Assembly (NCBI GenBank): GCA_910578615.1 | Contig: CAJTRI010000001.1 | Location: forward strand, 172,726 to 236,725 | Source of the DNA: an uncultured Duncaniella sp. | GTDB taxonomy: Bacteria; Bacteroidota; Bacteroidia; Bacteroidales; Muribaculaceae | Reading direction: 5' to 3' | DNA length: 64,000 nucleotides | Shown: positions 7,519-16,297 of the stretch, in pieces | Layout of the letters: every line of letters starts with the position of its first letter | How positions within the stretch are numbered: position 1 is the first letter of the stretch | The notes under the pieces: model-generated | The model's database searches: none | Told to the model about the DNA's origin: nothing | What the model saw: the letters and a program-made list of their open reading frames with translations, nothing else | Position numbers and translations under genes: made by a program

Positions 7519-8234
7519 TGTGATTGGATTGGTTTATGGTTTGTAAGGGCCTCGGCGGCGGCGATGTCGCTTATGTGGTCAACATCTATGATGCGGCTGA
7601 ACTGGAAGGCCCGGAGTCTCATGCCGGCAGCCACGAGGGAACGCTGGAAGTCACGCATCCGGGTGAGTCCCGCTGACATGCATTCATCGAGCAGGGAGAG
7701 TGTGGACGGTTTCAGAATGTATATCCCTCCCGAGACATAGGATGAGCCTGAGGCCGGAGTGTCGAAAAAGCCTGTAATCTCCATTTCGGGTGTGACAGCC
7801 ACATATAGCGGCTTTTCGTCATCCAGATAGGTAGTCACGGCCATGAGGGCGTCACACTCCGGCCCGGAACCGAATGCGTCCGCATAGGCATCGAACTCTT
7901 CGGGATGGAAGACGGCGTCCACCGTTGCCAGACAGAACGCCTTGTCCCGCAGTCTCGGGGCGAGTGCCGCGAGGGAGTGCATAGACCCGGGGGTGGTCTT
8001 GACCGTCACATGGAGCGGCACGTTGATTTTGAGGCTTTCGAGATGATGTCTCACCTCGCCACCCTCCTCGCTGACGATTATTTCCAGCCCTTCGCAGTCA
8101 TGTCGCGAGGCCATGATCAGTGCCAGACGCTCTATCAGCGGCACTCCGCTGACGCGCACAAGAGGCTTGGGGAGGGTGATTCCCTCCCCGGCCAGGCGGG
8201 AGCCTTGTCCGGCGGCGATGATGGCATAGATCAT
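7506..8234 (-). CDS. MobA/GlmU-like nucleotidyltransferase (sugar- or alcohol-phosphate cytidylyltransferase type)
   Basis: Predicted 242-residue cytosolic nucleotidyltransferase. Seen: the N-terminal signature AAGQGSRLAGEGITLPKPL (7-25), which binds the NTP, the following VSGVPLIERL segment, and ATVDAVFH around residue 103 as the metal-binding Asp. The family includes CTP:inositol-1-phosphate and CTP:phosphocholine cytidylyltransferases and sugar-1-phosphate nucleotidyltransferases. Since two CDP-alcohol phosphotransferases follow, production of a CDP-activated head group such as CDP-inositol is a natural hypothesis. It starts immediately after the pdxA stop codon and overlaps the next gene by 13 bp, so it opens the cluster but may depend on an upstream promoter. 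Confidence 0.78.
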   Translation of the reverse strand: MIYAIIAAGQGSRLAGEGITLPKPLVRVSGVPLIERLALIMASRHDCEGLEIIVSEEGGEVRHHLESLKINVPLHVTVKTTPGSMHSLAALAPRLRDKAFCLATVDAVFHPEEFDAYADAFGSGPECDALMAVTTYLDDEKPLYVAVTPEMEITGFFDTPASGSSYVSGGIYILKPSTLSLLDECMSAGLTRMRDFQRSLVAAGMRLRAFQFSRIIDVDHISDIAAAEALTNHKPIQSQWPK

Positions 8235-9326
8235 TTAGTTTTGCTCTCTTGGGACGCGGTCTGAGCCACGGTCGAAGTTTTGTTTCCGCAGAGGGTTGCG
8301 TGTCGCTTCGGCTTCGCGTATACGGTTGCGGTATATGTCCATGGCCGTATATATGGCTTCGCGCAGCGACTGCGGGTCGGCCACCCCTTTTCCTGCTATA
8401 TCATAGGCAGTGCCGTGGTCGGGAGATGTTCTCACGAACGGGAGGCCGGCGGTGTAGTTGACCCCGTTCTCTCCGGCGAGGAGTTTGAACGGTGTCAGGC
8501 CTTGGTCGTGATACATGGCCAGTATGCCGTCAAACTTCTTGTATGTGCCGCTTCCGAAGAAGCCGTCGGCGGGATAAGGCCCGAATGAGAGCACCTTTTT
8601 CTTGCCGGCATCGGAGATGGCCGGGATGATTATGTCGGACTCCTCTGTCCCTATTACGCCGCCGTCCCCGGCATGGGGGTTGAGGGAGAGCACGGCGATG
8701 CGTGGGGAATGGATGCCGAAGTCCGTGACGAGGGAGCGGTTGAACCTCACGAGGCTGTCGGCTACCGCCTCGCGGGTCACCTTGCCGGTCACACCTGCAA
8801 GAGAGTCATGGATGGTCACTAACGCCACTCTAAGACCTTCGCCACACATTATCATCATGGCTTTGTCGTCATCGTCTCCAAGCTCGGCTTCGAGATATTC
8901 CGTATGGCCGGGGAAGTCGAACTCCTCGCCATGGATGGAGTTTTTGTTTATAGGGCATGTGACGAGCACGTCTATCTCTCCCTCGCGAAGGTCTGCCACC
9001 GCGCGCCGCAGGGCGGCGAGGGCGGCGGCTCCCCCCTCGGGGGTGGCCTGTCCCGGTTCTACCCTCGTGTCTTCGGGGACTACGTTGACCATATATACTC
9101 GGTCAGTGGCGGAATCGGTCTCTGCGGGAGAGGCGATCTGGGTGAATTTCACCTCCGGCAGGTTAAGGCTCTTGCGATAGAAGGCGGCTATTTTGGCAGA
9201 GCCGTAGATGACGGGGGTACACATCTCTCCGAGGCGTGTGTCCTCGAATGTTTTGAGAAGTGTCTCATATCCTATCCCGTTGATGTCTCCGTGGGTGATA
9301 CCCACCTTTATCTTCTTGTTTTCCAT
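8235..9326 (-). CDS. pdxA: 4-hydroxythreonine-4-phosphate dehydrogenase PdxA
   Basis: Predicted 363-residue cytosolic dehydrogenase of pyridoxal-5-phosphate synthesis; it oxidises 4-phosphohydroxy-L-threonine with NAD. Seen: THGDINGIG at the N terminus, the metal-site segments FPGHTEYL, NPHAGD and MYHDQGLTPFK, and RTSPDHGTAYDIAGKG near the C terminus, all characteristic of PdxA. The length is slightly above the usual 330 because of a polar tail after residue 340. The gene lies 30 bp downstream of the DUF2723 gene and its stop abuts the start of the nucleotidyltransferase gene, so it is embedded in the same transcription unit as the lipid cluster, with no obvious pathway link except that sphingolipid synthesis begins with a PLP enzyme. 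Confidence 0.93.
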   Translation of the reverse strand: MENKKIKVGITHGDINGIGYETLLKTFEDTRLGEMCTPVIYGSAKIAAFYRKSLNLPEVKFTQIASPAETDSATDRVYMVNVVPEDTRVEPGQATPEGGAAALAALRRAVADLREGEIDVLVTCPINKNSIHGEEFDFPGHTEYLEAELGDDDDKAMMIMCGEGLRVALVTIHDSLAGVTGKVTREAVADSLVRFNRSLVTDFGIHSPRIAVLSLNPHAGDGGVIGTEESDIIIPAISDAGKKKVLSFGPYPADGFFGSGTYKKFDGILAMYHDQGLTPFKLLAGENGVNYTAGLPFVRTSPDHGTAYDIAGKGVADPQSLREAIYTAMDIYRNRIREAEATRNPLRKQNFDRGSDRVPREQN

Positions 9327-9356
9327 TTGGTTTTTTGAAGTTTTCAGGGGCAGGGC

Positions 9357-12300
9357 TTACTGCTGCTGGTCTATGATTGAGACTATGCGGTCGAAGTTTA
9401 CGCCCATGTCGGTGAGTTCCTCCACCAGCGGCTCTGGGTCGCCGCCGAGGTCGGTATAATCTTGAAGCAGGTAGACCATGTAGTAGGTCTCTATGTAGCG
9501 GTCGGTCTGCGGGAGTGTTGCATACTGCCAAGGAGAGAGGCTCTGGTAATACCTGACATTGGCCGCGTAGCGGTGGAGTTCGTTGTTGATGAGGCTGAGG
9601 GCGCGTTCGGTGGCCTCCTTGTTATCGGTGGCCATGCCTATCCGTCCATATATCTGGGCCATCTTCTGGGGTATCTGTATGGCATAGGGAGAGGCGGTCT
9701 CTGGCAGTTTCTCCTCCATCAGCTTCATCAGGTTGAGGGCCTTGGCATAGCGGTCGGCCTTGAATGCGGCAAGTGACTCGCGGTGTTCCGGCGAGATGGC
9801 CGCGCTGTCGGCGCGTTCGGCCATCACGGCCTCGTTGACAAAAGCTGTGGCAGTGTTGAGGATATATGAGCGCGTGGTTGTGACCATGCGGCGCACGGTC
9901 TCGTCAAGGTACACCTGTCCCGGGCCGGTCACTTTGTCGAGGCCTCCCCAGCGGAATTTCTCCGTGATGTTGCGGTATGCCTTCTCGGTGTTGACCGCCG
10001 TGATGTCATAGTCCGAATTTTCGGGATTGTAGACAGGGGTTATCTCATATGCCATGCCGGTGGAACGCATGTAGGGTTGCAGACCGAGGTAATAGTCGCT
10101 CGGGACGGTCGAGGCAAAGTAGACCGGGCGGTTCCATCCGTTCTTGATGGATGTGGCAAGCATGTCGAGTGACAGCACCTGGCTGAGCGACATCCCCCCG
10201 TGGCGCGATGACTCGCGGTCATTCTTCATATCGGCCTGTATCACGGTGTCGGCTGTCGCGGCCTCCTGCTCGGTGATGCGTCCGGCCTTGACGGCTGCTT
10301 CGAGGTCTACGGGGATGAACATGTTGGGATATTTCATCATCGGGGCACCCCATGAGTTCTGGCTCGAAGCCGGGTCGTACAGCTGTCTAAGCGATGCGTA
10401 GACGTTTGTGGCCGTGGTGTCCTCGTCAACGGCGAAGTAGTTGAAGTTCATTCGGTCATAGGCATAGTCCTCTGGTTTGGCGAGGGTCTCGATGCCGGGG
10501 GCCTCGTAAGAGGCATGTTTCACCTGGTTGGCATACCAGTCGGTGGTCAGATAGGACAGGTTGACCACCTTGACATCTGTACGGTGTCCCTCAACTTCCT
10601 GTGCATACCACAGCGGGAATGTATCGTTATCGCCGTTGGTGAAGATGATGGCATCCTTGTCAAGCGAGTCGAGATAATTCATGCCGAAATCTCTGGTCGT
10701 GTAACGGCCCGAGCGGTCATGGTCGTCCCAGGTCTGTGATACCATCTGGAATGGGATTATGAGTCCTAAAACGGTGGCTGCGATAGCGGCTGTCATGCTG
10801 TGGCGGTCTTCTGGATGCTCTTTGATGGTGCTTGTGGCCTTGCGGCTTAAAGCGGCGCGTATGATCCACCAGAGTCCGGCAACACCCATTCCGATCCATA
10901 TGGCGAAGGCATAGAACGAGCCGGCGAAGGCGTAGTCACGCTCACGTGGCTGTGTCGGGGTCTGGTTGAGGTAGAGCACGATGGCTATGCCGGTCATGAA
11001 GAAGAGGAAGAATACCACCCAGAACTGCTCTATGCCCCTTTTTGAGACAAAAGCCTGCCAGCATAGGCCTATGATGCCGAGGATGAGCGGAAGCATGTAG
11101 AACACGTTGTGGCCCGGGTTGTCCTTACCGTCAGATGCGGGCAGGAGGCTCTGGTCGCCGAGACGGATATCATCGATGAACGGTATGCCTGAAATCCAGT
11201 TGCCGTGGTTCACCTCGCCGTTGCCCTGTATATCGTTCTGGCGTCCGGCGAAGTTCCACATGAAGTAGCGCCAGTACATATGGTTGAGCTGGTAGACGAG
11301 GAAGAATCTCAGGCTCTCTCCCATGGTGGGCTTCACGCGGTCAGCGTGTTGGAGCACGTTCCCGTCACTGTCCACATACTGTGTGGCCTTTACAGGGTAG
11401 CCTTTCAGGCCGCCGATCCAGTCGGAATAGGCCTGCGTATGCTGGCCGCTGTATATGCGGGGGAAGAGCATGTCAAGCTCGGGGTTCATCTTGTAGTTTT
11501 TCTTGTAACCGACCAGACGGTACTCGTCCTTCTGGTCGGGCGAGGTCTTGGTCACCTTTGAATAGATAGGTGCTCCCGGGGTATAAAGGGGGGATAGCTG
11601 GCCTGTCGAGGAGTCCACCTCGTAGACCACGCCCGAGTTGTTGGTCTGTCCGTAGAAGAGAGGGCGTTCGCCGTATTGTTCGCGGTTGAGGTAGGATGCG
11701 AGTGAGAACACGTTGTCGGGCGCGTTCTGGTTCATAGGCGGGTTGGCGTTCGAACGTATGAGGAGGAGAGCGTAGCTCGAATAGCCTATGAAGATGACGA
11801 AGATACTCGTCACCACGAGGTTTAGTATTCTCACCGGCAGGGCCTTGGCAAAGAACAGATATCCCAGTACGGACGCCATGATAGCGGCAGGAATCCACAT
11901 GCTGTCACCGATGAAGGGGATGCCCGAAAGGAGTATGCTCATTGCCACGCTCCATCTGATTCGGGAGGCGCTTTTCTGAACATACAGTTCGCGGATGGCC
12001 CAGATGAAGGTGCCCACTGCAAGGACTGCATAAATGAGCACGCCCATGTTGTAGCTCATGCCGAGTGTGTTGACGCAGAAAAGCTCGAAATACTGTGATA
12101 CCTCGATGAAGCCCGGCACGAGTCCGTAGAGTATGAGTCCGACCACTATGGCCGAAAGAGCCAGTGTGATGAGTGACCCCTTGGCCGTCGTGTCCTTCCA
12201 GAGGCGGTAATATACCACGAGGCCTATGGCCGGTATGCAGAGGAGGTTGAGAAGATGGACGGCGATGGAGATGCCTATTACGTAGGCAATGAGTATCAGG

Positions 12301-12833
12301 TACTTGTCGCTGTGTGGCAGGCCGGCGCGGTTCTCCCATTTGAGGATGAGCCAGAACACCAAGGCCGTGCAGAACGACGAGAAGGCATATACCTCGCCCT
12401 CTACTGCCGAGAACCAGAATGTGTCGCTCCATGTGTAGGCAAGGGCACCGCATATGCCCGACCCGAAGATGACAAGCATGTTGGCAGTGCTTATCGTCTC
12501 GGCGTCATCCTTGACTATTAGACGTTTCACCAGATGGGTGATTGTCCAGAACAGGAGCAGTATGGTGGCAGCCGATAGGAGTGCCGACATGGCGTTGACC
12601 ATGAGGGCTACCTTGGTGACATCGCCGAAGGCGAAGTTGGCAAAGAATCTTGCGGCAAGCATGAAGATGGGGTTGCCCGGCGGGTGTCCTACTTCGAGTT
12701 TGTAACCTTGGGAGATGAATTCGGGGCAGTCCCAGAAACTCGCCGTAGGTTCAAGGGTGAGCATGTAGGTGACTGCGGCGATGAGGAAGCACAGCCATCC
12801 CAGCGAGTTGTTAAGGATATTGTATTTTTTCAT
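9357..12833 (-). CDS. DUF2723 (GT117, TMEM260-like) membrane protein
   Basis: Predicted 1158-residue membrane protein. Seen: the hallmark EPTASFWDCPEFI near residue 28 and GHPPGNPIF near residue 49, about a dozen hydrophobic spans in roughly the first 340 residues and again near 575-660, and a long soluble C-terminal half with repeated helical stretches (after residue 1000) that could be TPR-like. DUF2723 proteins form glycosyltransferase family GT117, whose human member TMEM260 O-mannosylates proteins; in Bacteroidota the natural acceptor is not established to my knowledge. Polyprenyl-phosphate sugar would be the expected donor and the active site would face the periplasm. It is followed after 30 bp by pdxA. 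Start ATG at 12833. Confidence 0.85.
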   Translation of the reverse strand: MKKYNILNNSLGWLCFLIAAVTYMLTLEPTASFWDCPEFISQGYKLEVGHPPGNPIFMLAARFFANFAFGDVTKVALMVNAMSALLSAATILLLFWTITHLVKRLIVKDDAETISTANMLVIFGSGICGALAYTWSDTFWFSAVEGEVYAFSSFCTALVFWLILKWENRAGLPHSDKYLILIAYVIGISIAVHLLNLLCIPAIGLVVYYRLWKDTTAKGSLITLALSAIVVGLILYGLVPGFIEVSQYFELFCVNTLGMSYNMGVLIYAVLAVGTFIWAIRELYVQKSASRIRWSVAMSILLSGIPFIGDSMWIPAAIMASVLGYLFFAKALPVRILNLVVTSIFVIFIGYSSYALLLIRSNANPPMNQNAPDNVFSLASYLNREQYGERPLFYGQTNNSGVVYEVDSSTGQLSPLYTPGAPIYSKVTKTSPDQKDEYRLVGYKKNYKMNPELDMLFPRIYSGQHTQAYSDWIGGLKGYPVKATQYVDSDGNVLQHADRVKPTMGESLRFFLVYQLNHMYWRYFMWNFAGRQNDIQGNGEVNHGNWISGIPFIDDIRLGDQSLLPASDGKDNPGHNVFYMLPLILGIIGLCWQAFVSKRGIEQFWVVFFLFFMTGIAIVLYLNQTPTQPRERDYAFAGSFYAFAIWIGMGVAGLWWIIRAALSRKATSTIKEHPEDRHSMTAAIAATVLGLIIPFQMVSQTWDDHDRSGRYTTRDFGMNYLDSLDKDAIIFTNGDNDTFPLWYAQEVEGHRTDVKVVNLSYLTTDWYANQVKHASYEAPGIETLAKPEDYAYDRMNFNYFAVDEDTTATNVYASLRQLYDPASSQNSWGAPMMKYPNMFIPVDLEAAVKAGRITEQEAATADTVIQADMKNDRESSRHGGMSLSQVLSLDMLATSIKNGWNRPVYFASTVPSDYYLGLQPYMRSTGMAYEITPVYNPENSDYDITAVNTEKAYRNITEKFRWGGLDKVTGPGQVYLDETVRRMVTTTRSYILNTATAFVNEAVMAERADSAAISPEHRESLAAFKADRYAKALNLMKLMEEKLPETASPYAIQIPQKMAQIYGRIGMATDNKEATERALSLINNELHRYAANVRYYQSLSPWQYATLPQTDRYIETYYMVYLLQDYTDLGGDPEPLVEELTDMGVNFDRIVSIIDQQQ

Positions 12834-12849
12834 ATTGTTTCGGGCATCA

Positions 12850-12867
12850 GGGATTAGGCTAAATCCC
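12850..12867 (+). terminator. Hairpin with T-run, plus-strand orientation
   Basis: A GGGATT / AATCCC stem with a 6-nt loop is followed on the plus strand by GG and five T. It lies in the 82-bp spacer between trpS and the DUF2723 gene, both on the minus strand. As an intrinsic terminator it would work only on plus-strand (antisense) transcription; on the minus strand no T-run follows. Short stem, low confidence. Confidence 0.3.
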
Positions 12868-12915
12868 GGTTTTTGCCTTGTCTGACTTAATTATTCTTGT
12901 TTAAGACGGTCTTTT

Positions 12916-13977
12916 TCAATAGAATCTGATGATTCCCATAGCCTTCCTGACTTCTTCGAGGGTCTTGGACGCGCGCTCCCGGGCGCGTTCGGCTCCCTGA
13001 CGCACCACCTTGCCTATGTAGGCCTCGTCGGCACGGATTTCCTTGTAGCGTTCGCGTATCGGGGTGGTTACTTTCAGGATGTCCTCTGCAAGCTGTTTCT
13101 TCATGTCGCCATAACGTATGGAACAGTCGGCATAGGCATCGCGGTAGCTCTGCACTATCTCAGGTGCCGTGGTCAGTTCCATGAGGGTGAGAAGGTTCTG
13201 AACAGGTTCCGAGATGGGCTGTCCCGGTTCTTTCGGGCCTTCGTCGGTCACGGCGCGCATCACCTTCTTGCGGAGCACCTTTTCCTCATCGACGAGATAG
13301 ATGCAGTTGCCCTCGCTTTTCCCCATCTTGCCGGATCCGTCGAGGCCGGGCACCTTCACGGCGTTATGTCCGAAGTTGAAATTCTCGGGTTCGGGGAATA
13401 TATCGACATTGTAGAACGAATTGAACCGTCGTGCGAACCGGCGAGTAAGTTCAAGATGTTGCTCTTGGTCTTTTCCAACGGGCACTTTGTGGGCCTTCTG
13501 GATGAGGATGTCCACGGCCATGAGCGTGGGATAGGTCAGAAGTCCGGCGTTGACGCGCTTGTTGCTTTCCGACCCGATTACCTGGCTCTCTATATCCTTG
13601 TCGTCATTACTGCTGATACCGAGCTGCTTGCGGGCCTTGTCCTTGAATGACGTGGTGCGCAGAAGCTCCCCTATGCCTACGTGCATGTTGAGGAGCAGGT
13701 ACATCTCGGATATTTCGGGGACGTCGCTCTGCACGAATATGTTTGCCTTGTCAGGGTCTACGCCGGCGGCGAGATACTCGGCCAGTATGTTCTTTACATT
13801 TTCGTGAAGGGCGGCGGGGTCTGGATTGGTGGTCAGCGCGTGGAGGTCGGCTATAAAGTATAGGCAGTCATAGTCATCCTGCATCTTGACAAAGTTTCTC
13901 AGCGCCCCGTAATAATTGCCGAGGTGGAGATTGCCTGTCGCACGGATGCCGGATAGTACAATTTCTTTTTCGTTCAT
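12916..13977 (-). CDS. trpS: Tryptophanyl-tRNA synthetase
   Basis: Predicted 353-residue class I aminoacyl-tRNA synthetase that charges tRNA-Trp. Seen: the HIGH-type motif GNLHLGNY (15-22), the KMSKS-type motif as KMGKSEG, and the conserved VGKDQEQHLELTRRFARRFN segment. The length matches bacterial TrpRS. Between residues 125 and 145 there is an insertion (SSNDDKDIESQ) often present in Bacteroidota enzymes. A TAnnTTTG box on the minus strand at 14000-14007 would give a 5' leader of only about 15-20 nt. Downstream lies the DUF2723 gene after an 82-bp gap without a strong minus-strand terminator. Confidence 0.96.
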   Translation of the reverse strand: MNEKEIVLSGIRATGNLHLGNYYGALRNFVKMQDDYDCLYFIADLHALTTNPDPAALHENVKNILAEYLAAGVDPDKANIFVQSDVPEISEMYLLLNMHVGIGELLRTTSFKDKARKQLGISSNDDKDIESQVIGSESNKRVNAGLLTYPTLMAVDILIQKAHKVPVGKDQEQHLELTRRFARRFNSFYNVDIFPEPENFNFGHNAVKVPGLDGSGKMGKSEGNCIYLVDEEKVLRKKVMRAVTDEGPKEPGQPISEPVQNLLTLMELTTAPEIVQSYRDAYADCSIRYGDMKKQLAEDILKVTTPIRERYKEIRADEAYIGKVVRQGAERARERASKTLEEVRKAMGIIRFY

Positions 13978-13999
13978 GATGAATAGGGTTATTTGGGGG

Positions 14000-14007
14000 C
14001 AAAGTTA
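14000..14007 (-). promoter_or_regulatory. Bacteroidota -7 box upstream of trpS
   Basis: The minus strand reads TAACTTTG, matching the TAnnTTTG -7 consensus of the main Bacteroidota sigma factor, 23 bp before the trpS start codon. A TTG on the minus strand (14024-14026) is nearer than the usual 19-21 bp, so the -33 element is weak. Confidence 0.55.
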
Positions 14008-14114
14008 CTATTTTTTGCCGAAACAATAGCCTTTCAGGAAGTTAAAAAAAGAAGTGTGTCTGCCGCCCATGCGCATTATCGTCCTGTTACGTGGCCGGGA
14101 AGGCCGTTAAGGCG

Positions 14115-14178
14115 CGACATCCGCAGGAACTCCGTGGAGGCGCTGGTATGCGGCCTTGCGGGGTTCCTGCGGATGTCG
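14115..14178. repeat. 16-bp perfect inverted repeat with extended hairpin
   Basis: Arms 14115-14130 and 14163-14178 are exact reverse complements, with a 32-nt loop whose outer bases continue to pair on the plus strand only if G-U wobbles are allowed. It lies between era and trpS, both on the minus strand. No T-run follows the stem on the minus strand, so it is not a standard intrinsic terminator for era. It is one of three such elements in successive spacers of this gene group. Confidence 0.7.
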
Positions 14179-14201
14179 TTTTCGCGATCGCGCGTTCCGG
14201 G

Positions 14202-15086
14202 CTATTCCATGTATCCGAACGATCTGAGTTTGTTTTCGCGGTTGCGCCAGTTGGGTTCCACCTTGACGAACATTTCAAGAAACACATTCTTGCCGAAGAA
14301 TTTCTCAATGTCTTTGCGGGCCTCTATGCCGACCTTTTTGATCTTGGAGCCTTGATGTCCTATTATTATGCCTTTCTGAGTGTCTCGTTCCACGTATATG
14401 ACGGCCATTATGTGGATGGAGCCTTCTTTTTCTTCGAATTTCTCCACCATCACCTCCACCGAGTAGGGTATTTCCTTGTCATAGTTGAGCAGGATTTTCT
14501 CGCGGATAATCTCGGTGACGAAGAAGCGGGCGGGCTTGTCGGTCATGGCGTCCTTGCCAAAGAAAGGAGGAGAGACCGGGAGCAGTTCCACTATACGGGC
14601 CATGAGGTTATTGATGTTGAAGTGTTCCTTGGCCGATATGGGGAAGATTTCGGCGTTAGGGAGCATTTCCTGCCACCTCGCTGTCAGCTCTTCGAGGTCT
14701 GACTGGGCTTTCACGAGGTCTATCTTGTTGATGACCAAGAGTACGGGCACTTTTTCCTTGGCCACCTTGGCAAGGAAGTCGGCATTCTTGGAGGGGTCTT
14801 CCACCACGTCGGTCACATAGAGCAGGATGTCAGCGTCAACGAGCGCTCCCTGGCTGAAATTCAGCATGCTCTCTTGTAGTTTGTATTTGGGTTGTAGCAC
14901 CCCCGGGGTATCGGAAAATACAATCTGGTATTCCGGGGTGTTTACTATGCCGGTGATGCGGTGGCGCGTGGTCTGGGCCTTCGAGGTGATGATGCTGATG
15001 CGCTCGCCTACGAGGTCGTTCATAAGGGTGGACTTTCCCACGTTGGGGTTGCCCACGATGTTGACAAATCCTGATTTGTGATCCAT
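14202..15086 (-). CDS. era: GTPase Era
   Basis: Predicted 294-residue GTPase for 16S rRNA processing and 30S assembly. Seen: G1 loop GNPNVGKS (12-19), switch region TTRHRITGI, G3 SDTPG, G4 NKID and G5 SAKEH, followed by a KH-type RNA-binding domain with the GHQGSKIKKVG loop near residue 250. A single G domain plus KH distinguishes it from Der. The frame is open to 15194, but the ATG at 15086 gives the standard N terminus. Upstream fabH and rpmF on the same strand follow a common Bacteroidota order. A near-consensus box (TAACTTTA, minus strand, 15131-15138) may be its promoter. Confidence 0.96.
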   Translation of the reverse strand: MDHKSGFVNIVGNPNVGKSTLMNDLVGERISIITSKAQTTRHRITGIVNTPEYQIVFSDTPGVLQPKYKLQESMLNFSQGALVDADILLYVTDVVEDPSKNADFLAKVAKEKVPVLLVINKIDLVKAQSDLEELTARWQEMLPNAEIFPISAKEHFNINNLMARIVELLPVSPPFFGKDAMTDKPARFFVTEIIREKILLNYDKEIPYSVEVMVEKFEEKEGSIHIMAVIYVERDTQKGIIIGHQGSKIKKVGIEARKDIEKFFGKNVFLEMFVKVEPNWRNRENKLRSFGYME

Positions 15087-15180
15087 ATTAGAGGGTGTTT
15101 GTTCTACAAGGATAAACAATCTACTCGCTATAAAGTTAAGAGACCCGTTTCCGGCTCCTTTACCGCCGTGGTATAGACCG

Positions 15181-15221
15181 CGCGACCCCGCCAATGGCCG
15201 GCGGCGGTTGGCGGGGTTGCG
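15181..15221. repeat. GC-rich 14-bp inverted repeat between era and fabH
   Basis: Arms 15181-15194 and 15208-15221 pair at 13 of 14 positions; the remaining pair is G-U if read on the plus strand and A-C if read on the minus strand. The loop is 13 nt and GC-rich. No T-run follows on either strand, so it does not look like an intrinsic terminator. Confidence 0.6.
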
Positions 15222-15272
15222 GATAAGGTCGTCCTCATGAAGAGGATCGTGCCGTATATCGGCCCTGATGTC

Positions 15273-16256
15273 TTAGATGTCCCAGATGATATAGAGGGCG
15301 CCCCATGTGAATCCGGCACCGAAGGCGGTCAGCACGATGCGGTCGCCTTTCTTGAACCGTTCGCGGTATTCGTCCATACACAGTGGTATCGAGGCGGCCG
15401 AAGTATTGCCGTATTTCTCGATGTTGACCAGCACTTTTGCAGGGTCTATGCCGAGGCGTGAGCCTACGGCCTCGATGATGCGGAGGTTGGCCTGATGGGG
15501 TATGAACCAGTCGATGTCGTCGATGGTCACGCCGGCCTTTTCCATCACTTCGAGAGAGGACTCGAGCATGTCGGTCACAGCGTTCTTGTAGACGTTTCTT
15601 CCGTCCTGGATGACGAAGTGCTGCTGGGCGTCGATGGTCTCGTGGGAAGCGGGGAGTACAGATCCTCCGGCCGGCATCCAGAGATGTTCGAGTCCGTTGC
15701 CGTCGATGTGGAACACGCCTTCAAGTATACCGGCATTGTCATCGGTGGGTTCGAGCATCATTGCTGCCGCACCGTCGCCGAAGAGGGGGCATGTGGAACG
15801 GTCGTTGTAGTTGGTCATGGACGACATCTTCTCGGCGGCCACTACTACTACTTTCTTGCGGAGGCCTGAACGTATGTAGGCCGAACCGTCTTCAAGAGCC
15901 ACGAGGAATCCGGCGCAGGCTGCCTGTATGTCATACGAATATGCATTGGTCATGTTGCAGCTGTGGGCTATGATGGAGCCTGTGGAGGGGAAGCGGTAGT
16001 CGGGGTTGGAAGTGGCGCAGATGAGGAGGTCTACATCCTCAGGCTTGGTGCCTGTTGATTCGAGAAGGCGCTCCACAGCTTTGATGCCGAGGTAGGATGA
16101 ACCCTTGCCGGGTTCGCGCAGGATGCGGCGCTCCTTGATGCCTACTCGGGTTGTTATCCACTCGTCGTTAGTGTCTACCATCTTCGAGAGCATCTCGTTG
16201 TCCAGAATGTCTTCCGGCGCGTAGGAGGCGAGTCCTGTTATGCGGGCGTTAATCAT
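15273..16256 (-). CDS. fabH: 3-oxoacyl-ACP synthase III FabH
   Basis: Predicted 327-residue condensing enzyme that starts fatty-acid synthesis by joining acetyl-CoA or branched acyl-CoA to malonyl-ACP. Seen: the catalytic triad Cys114 in QAACAGF, His254 in IPHQANLRI and Asn284 in YGNTSAAS, plus TRVGIKERR near residue 36 for CoA binding. Length is typical. It lies in the order yceD, rpmF, fabH, era on the minus strand; plsX, which in many bacteria sits between rpmF and fabH, is absent here and the 266-bp gap instead holds two structured elements. In Bacteroidales FabH substrate choice influences iso/anteiso fatty acids. Confidence 0.95.
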   Translation of the reverse strand: MINARITGLASYAPEDILDNEMLSKMVDTNDEWITTRVGIKERRILREPGKGSSYLGIKAVERLLESTGTKPEDVDLLICATSNPDYRFPSTGSIIAHSCNMTNAYSYDIQAACAGFLVALEDGSAYIRSGLRKKVVVVAAEKMSSMTNYNDRSTCPLFGDGAAAMMLEPTDDNAGILEGVFHIDGNGLEHLWMPAGGSVLPASHETIDAQQHFVIQDGRNVYKNAVTDMLESSLEVMEKAGVTIDDIDWFIPHQANLRIIEAVGSRLGIDPAKVLVNIEKYGNTSAASIPLCMDEYRERFKKGDRIVLTAFGAGFTWGALYIIWDI

Positions 16257-16297
16257 TGTCTGTTAAGATGAAATTGGAATATTCTTGGCGGGTTCGG

